From contig NZ_JAAKEN010000006.1 of NCBI RefSeq assembly GCF_011039175.1, forward strand, positions 62,001 to 126,000: DNA of 64,000 nt, in the 5' to 3' direction. Shown one piece after another: positions 60,562 through 64,000 of this stretch. The notes under the pieces were generated by a model, which worked only from the letters and a program-made list of their open reading frames with translations, was not told the origin of the DNA and did not search any database. This stretch comes from Slackia sp. ZJ119 (lineage in GTDB: Bacteria; Actinomycetota; Coriobacteriia; Coriobacteriales; Eggerthellaceae). The translations under genes were made by a program, and so were the position numbers. Every line of letters begins with the position of its first letter. Positions within the stretch are counted from its first letter, which is position 1.

Positions 60562-62217
60562 TTAGTCCTCTTCAAGACGGCCGATGCGACTGGCCAGGTC
60601 GGTGCCGCGCTCGAAGAACAGCAGCGCCTGGTTGTGCGCGAAGTAGGCGTCGCAGCCGTGGTCGTTGATGAAGGCCATCGTGTAGGCGTTCACGGACAGG
60701 TCAGTCACCAAAAGCAGCATTTCCTGCCCGTCGCCAAACGCCCGCTCGGTAAAGGCGAAGGCGCTGTCCAAGGCAAGGCTGGCGGCGGCGATGCGGCGGT
60801 CGAGCTCGTCCAAACGGGCCGAGAAGAGGTCTTTGAGCTGGTCGTATTCGATGCCCGTCCGCTCATCCAAGCGGGCGGCGGCATCGAAGAAGGCGATGGT
60901 GCGCTCCAGCGCGTAGACGCCCTCGTCGGACAGCAGGCCCGCGCCGCGCTCGCACGCCAGCTTGCGCTGGGCGGCCGTCAGCTTTTCGCGCACGGCCCGC
61001 GAAAGGGCGGTTGCGGCGGCGTCGGCGTTGGTGCTGGTTCCGCTTTCAGAACCTAGTCCTGTTTCAGCCCTCGTACCAGAACCATCCCCAGCCCCAGCCT
61101 GCCCGCCAGCCCCAGCCCTCGCACCAGCCCCAGCCTGCTCGCCAGTACCAGCCCCGGCCGCCGCCCCTTCCGCGGCCTGTTGCCCGTCGCGCAGTTCCAC
61201 CAGGTCGGCGTACACCCGAGCCGTCGCCCGGTCTTCCCACACGGCTTCGCGCACCACGCCGCTCACCGCGTCGAGCACCAGCCCCATCAGCGACACGCGC
61301 TCGTCGAACCCGGCTTCCTGCGCCCGCTCGACCACCTCGTCGGAGATGTCGCCCGCGACGATCCGGTCGATCTGATAGTCGCCGCGGTATTTCGTGAACA
61401 GGTCGAAGTACACCGAAAAATGCTTCGCGATTTCCTCGTGCTGCACGTATTGGCTGATCAGAAGCTCGTCGACCGGCAGCTCGTTCGCCTCGTACAGCTT
61501 GATGATCGCCGACAGGTCATCCCAGCCGCGGGCCGTCACGAACGACGTGCCGTCCACGGTCGTCTCCACGCGGTAGAAATGCCCGCGCTCCAGGTCAAGG
61601 TACGTCAGCACCGCCGGATGCACGCCCGCCGCCAGCGCATAGGTGCGCCATGCCTCAAAGTCCGGCTCCACTTCGATGCGCTTCAAACGGTCCCACGTGG
61701 CGATGTCGAAGTCGTGCGCCGTGCGGTTGTACTCGGGCGGATTGCCAGCCGTCACGACGATCCATCCGTCGGGCACCTTGTGGCGTCCGAACGTCTTGAA
61801 CTGCAGAAACTGCAGCATGGCCGGGTTCAGCGTCTCGGACACGCAGTTGATCTCGTCCAAAAACAGGATGCCTTCGCGCCGCCCCGTCGCTTCCATGGCG
61901 TCGTACACGGCCCCGATGATCTCGCTCATCGTGTACTCGGACACGTCGTATTCCACGCCGCCGTACGTCTTCTGCGTGATGAACGGCAGGCCCAACGCGC
62001 TTTGCCGCGTGTGGTGCGTCATCGAATACGACACGAAGCCCACTTCCAGCTCTTGGGCGATCTGCTCCATAATGGCCGTCTTGCCGATGCCGGGCGCTCC
62101 CAGCAAGAAGACGGGGCGCTGGCGCGAGGTCGGCAGCACGTACGACCCGAATTCGTCCTTCGCGAAGTAGGCGACCATCGCGCGTCTGATCTGCTCTTTT
62201 GCCTGCTGAATGTTCAT
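60562..62217 (-). CDS. MoxR-family AAA+ ATPase
   Basis: 551 aa. Start ATG 62217 follows AAGGAG. Walker A is FLLGAPGIGKTAIMEQIA near residue 37, Walker B GILFLDEINCVSETLNPAML near 113, sensor VVTAGNPPEYN near 148. The C-terminal half has a Gly/Ala/Thr-rich low-complexity insert (AGAGARAGAGGQAGAGDG near 375) and a helical tail. MoxR ATPases work with VWA proteins to remodel or load metal into client complexes. It directly follows the VWA gene (191-bp gap). The long frame upstream of 62217 is a shadow. Confidence 0.92.
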   Translation of the reverse strand: MNIQQAKEQIRRAMVAYFAKDEFGSYVLPTSRQRPVFLLGAPGIGKTAIMEQIAQELEVGFVSYSMTHHTRQSALGLPFITQKTYGGVEYDVSEYTMSEIIGAVYDAMEATGRREGILFLDEINCVSETLNPAMLQFLQFKTFGRHKVPDGWIVVTAGNPPEYNRTAHDFDIATWDRLKRIEVEPDFEAWRTYALAAGVHPAVLTYLDLERGHFYRVETTVDGTSFVTARGWDDLSAIIKLYEANELPVDELLISQYVQHEEIAKHFSVYFDLFTKYRGDYQIDRIVAGDISDEVVERAQEAGFDERVSLMGLVLDAVSGVVREAVWEDRATARVYADLVELRDGQQAAEGAAAGAGTGEQAGAGARAGAGGQAGAGDGSGTRAETGLGSESGTSTNADAAATALSRAVREKLTAAQRKLACERGAGLLSDEGVYALERTIAFFDAAARLDERTGIEYDQLKDLFSARLDELDRRIAAASLALDSAFAFTERAFGDGQEMLLLVTDLSVNAYTMAFINDHGCDAYFAHNQALLFFERGTDLASRIGRLEED

Positions 62218-62408
62218 GGAAGCTCCTTTTTGTTCCCCGCTTGCCGTTTGCGGGGCCGTTGTTGTTCGCTGCGGATTCCCGCTGCGGGCCGCCGGGCGGA
62301 AATCCTCCGTCGCAGCCAGCCCATCGCGGGCCGCCGCTCGCCCCGCGCCGTCCGTTTGCGCTCGCGGCGACGCTGCCCGATCGCAACGCGCAGCGAGCGT
62401 CGGCAGCG

Positions 62409-63953
62409 CTATTCTTGCAGCACGATCGTTTCTTCCAGCACCACTTTCATGGCCCACGGCGGCACCTGCACGTCGTCGTAGTCGTCGACGAACACGAACG
62501 CCGTCTCGAAGGCGGGCTTGCGCGACGGGAAGGTGCCGTGGCCGTCGGTAAAGTAGACCAGCCCGCCCAAATTCGTCAGCTCGCCGCACTCGACCAAGTC
62601 GTTGACCAGCGCAAACACGGGTCGGAAGTCGGTGCCGCCCAGCCCTTCGACCGTCAGGTCGCGCAGATAGTCCTCCAAGTCGCGAGCGTTTTTGATGGTC
62701 GCCACGTCGGTGACGGCCGCGTCGCACTGCACGACGAGCACATTCATGTCCGCAAAAAACGACGTCTCATCGGCCAAGATGCTGTACGTGCGCTCGATGA
62801 ACTTCCGCACCAGGCCGTCTTTGGTGGACGCGGAGGTGTCGATGGCGATCACGAAGTCGCGGATGCGCTTTTCCTCGGCGAACTCAAGCGGCTCGATCAG
62901 CGGCAGATTGCCGTATTTTCGCAGGCCGAACGTGTAGAAAACATAATCGAATTCGTCATCGTTAATGCGCATCGTTTCGCCTTGGTGCGCGAACTTGCGC
63001 AGAAAGTCGCGGTAGTCCTGCCGTTTGCGCGTGACTTCGCGCAGGCTCATCGACAGGCTCGACCCCTCGGCGCCCCACAGCTTGCGGTATGAATCCAGCT
63101 GCACGCCCATTTCGTACGCGACGTTTTTCCACTGGTCGCGGGCGCGGTCGAGCGTGACGGAATCGGCGAAGCGGCCCATGTTCGTGCCGTGCGCCTCCTC
63201 AGGCGCGTCCTTTTTGAAGACGTCGTCCGAGCTCATGGCCTGGTGGGACTTTCGCTGCCGCTTGGCCGTGCGAGCTTCCTCGAGAAACGGCATGTCGATG
63301 CCGTCGTCGCTCGGAGCGGTCGGCGCAGGGCCGCCAGCGGCGTCGCGCTCGACGGCGGAGGGGTCTTCGGACGCGTCGCCCTGCTTGCCTGTGGCAGCAG
63401 ACTCCGCAACCGAAACCGCATGCCACACGGCGTGGTCGTCGACATAGAACAGCTCGCGAAGCTGCGCGACGTCATCGGCGGACAGACGGCCTTCTTCGCG
63501 GGCTTCGCGCAGGTAACGATAGACCGTCTCGGCGCTGACCAGGGGAAGCGCTGCTTTCACGGGTGCGAGCGCTGCGTCGCGAGCCGCTCGGTTCGCCGGC
63601 GCGGCAAACGGCAGGGCCAAATCGTCGATAGCCGCCTCCACGGCGACGTCGCACGCGGCGCCCCACAGCGCAGGATCGGTCGACGGGTCGCAAAACGGGT
63701 GCAAAAAGACGTTGTGCAGCACCGCATGCAGGTATGCACGCGTCAGAAATGCCTGGTCGTTCCGGTACTGTTTGAGGACCCACGCCGGATCGAAGCGGAT
63801 GTGAGAACCGTCGGTGGCAAGCGTTGCGCCGGGAATCGGCAGCAGGCGCAGCTTCGCGAAAGCCGCTCCCATGAAGCGAAGGTGCGCGAGCAGCGTCGAG
63901 CGGCTGAGCTCCCATGCCTCCAATGCGAGCGATGTGGCGTTGTCCGTGGTCAT
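62409..63953 (-). CDS. VWA-domain protein (DUF2201 type), partner of MoxR
   Basis: 514 aa. Start ATG 63953 with TAGGAG ahead. The N-terminal part resembles the putative metallopeptidase-like region of DUF2201 proteins, with AYLHAVLHNVFLHPFCDPST near residue 83. A charged linker (about 190-260) follows. The C-terminal VWA-like domain (about 375-514) has the MIDAS start DFVIAIDTSASTKDG, then GGTDFRPVF and VYFTDGHGTFP. Cytoplasmic, no membrane helices. Forms a MoxR/VWA pair with the next gene; the client is unknown. Confidence 0.9.
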   Translation of the reverse strand: MTTDNATSLALEAWELSRSTLLAHLRFMGAAFAKLRLLPIPGATLATDGSHIRFDPAWVLKQYRNDQAFLTRAYLHAVLHNVFLHPFCDPSTDPALWGAACDVAVEAAIDDLALPFAAPANRAARDAALAPVKAALPLVSAETVYRYLREAREEGRLSADDVAQLRELFYVDDHAVWHAVSVAESAATGKQGDASEDPSAVERDAAGGPAPTAPSDDGIDMPFLEEARTAKRQRKSHQAMSSDDVFKKDAPEEAHGTNMGRFADSVTLDRARDQWKNVAYEMGVQLDSYRKLWGAEGSSLSMSLREVTRKRQDYRDFLRKFAHQGETMRINDDEFDYVFYTFGLRKYGNLPLIEPLEFAEEKRIRDFVIAIDTSASTKDGLVRKFIERTYSILADETSFFADMNVLVVQCDAAVTDVATIKNARDLEDYLRDLTVEGLGGTDFRPVFALVNDLVECGELTNLGGLVYFTDGHGTFPSRKPAFETAFVFVDDYDDVQVPPWAMKVVLEETIVLQE

Positions 63954-64000
63954 GGACGCTCCTAACTGAAGCGCGTGCGTGGTGCGAAACATGCGGGCTG

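Overview
The window reads as one stretch of a high-GC actinobacterial chromosome, most likely an Eggerthellaceae-type member of class Coriobacteriia. This rests on GC-rich codon use, a CIRCE-controlled groEL, an LPXTG/sortase C pilus locus, SipW-type secretion, a reduced type IV pilus-like operon with PilT, HypA/HypB and many GC-rich degenerate intergenic repeats. No species call can be made from the sequence alone. Almost everything is on the minus strand.

Region 1 (1-9.4 kb) is housekeeping: hypA and hypB separated by a MITE-like repeat, D-Ala-D-Ala ligase, a PLP aminotransferase, a small unknown protein, a 602-aa Ala-rich bitopic membrane protein, and serS. Region 2 (9.4-16 kb) has a cell-wall-binding-repeat NlpC/P60 hydrolase, a 45-aa toxin-like membrane peptide, and a nested mobile element: an IS21-type element (12454-15035, target duplication GGTC) sits inside and splits an ISLre2/UPF0236-type transposase gene.

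Region 3 (16-36.3 kb) is the centrepiece, a surface-filament locus of about 20 kb read right to left. Its order is: coiled-coil protein, classical signal peptidase I, a 3514-aa LPATG adhesin, LPSTG backbone pilin, class C sortase, a pilin-like protein without a sorting signal, two TasA/camelysin-like secreted proteins, two membrane-anchored partners, and a SipW/ER-type signal peptidase. Two secretion enzymes thus bracket both an LPXTG pilus and a TasA-like module. The adhesin carries a CHAP-like domain whose expected catalytic Cys is replaced by Asp, two SpaA domains, and eight Cna-B repeats of which six carry a divergent inserted beta-rich domain.

Region 4 (36.3-45.3 kb) holds an AAA/DUF4143 ATPase behind two tandem near-perfect palindromes, a membrane protein, a 1532-aa surface protein with Big2 and Listeria-Bacteroides repeats, and an IS5-family insertion (target duplication CTAG) abutting an orphan IS end. 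Region 5 (45.3-50.7 kb) is a compact type IV pilus/type II secretion-like operon (transglutaminase lipoprotein, GspF/PilC, four small membrane proteins, PilT) with no PilB in view.

Region 6 (50.7-57.7 kb) holds a zinc-ribbon/YARHG protein, two neighbouring lipoproteins (amidase_2 and beta-lactamase fold) sharing a post-lipobox motif, the remains of a toxin with its RHH antitoxin, tRNA-Thr(CGT), a GH25 lysozyme, and a DUF368 polyprenyl-phosphate translocase. Region 7 (57.7-64 kb) has a candidate small RNA, a MITE copy, a minisatellite, groEL with its CIRCE, and a MoxR ATPase/VWA pair. Many genes act on or at the cell envelope: wall precursor synthesis, wall hydrolases, carrier-lipid recycling and surface appendages.
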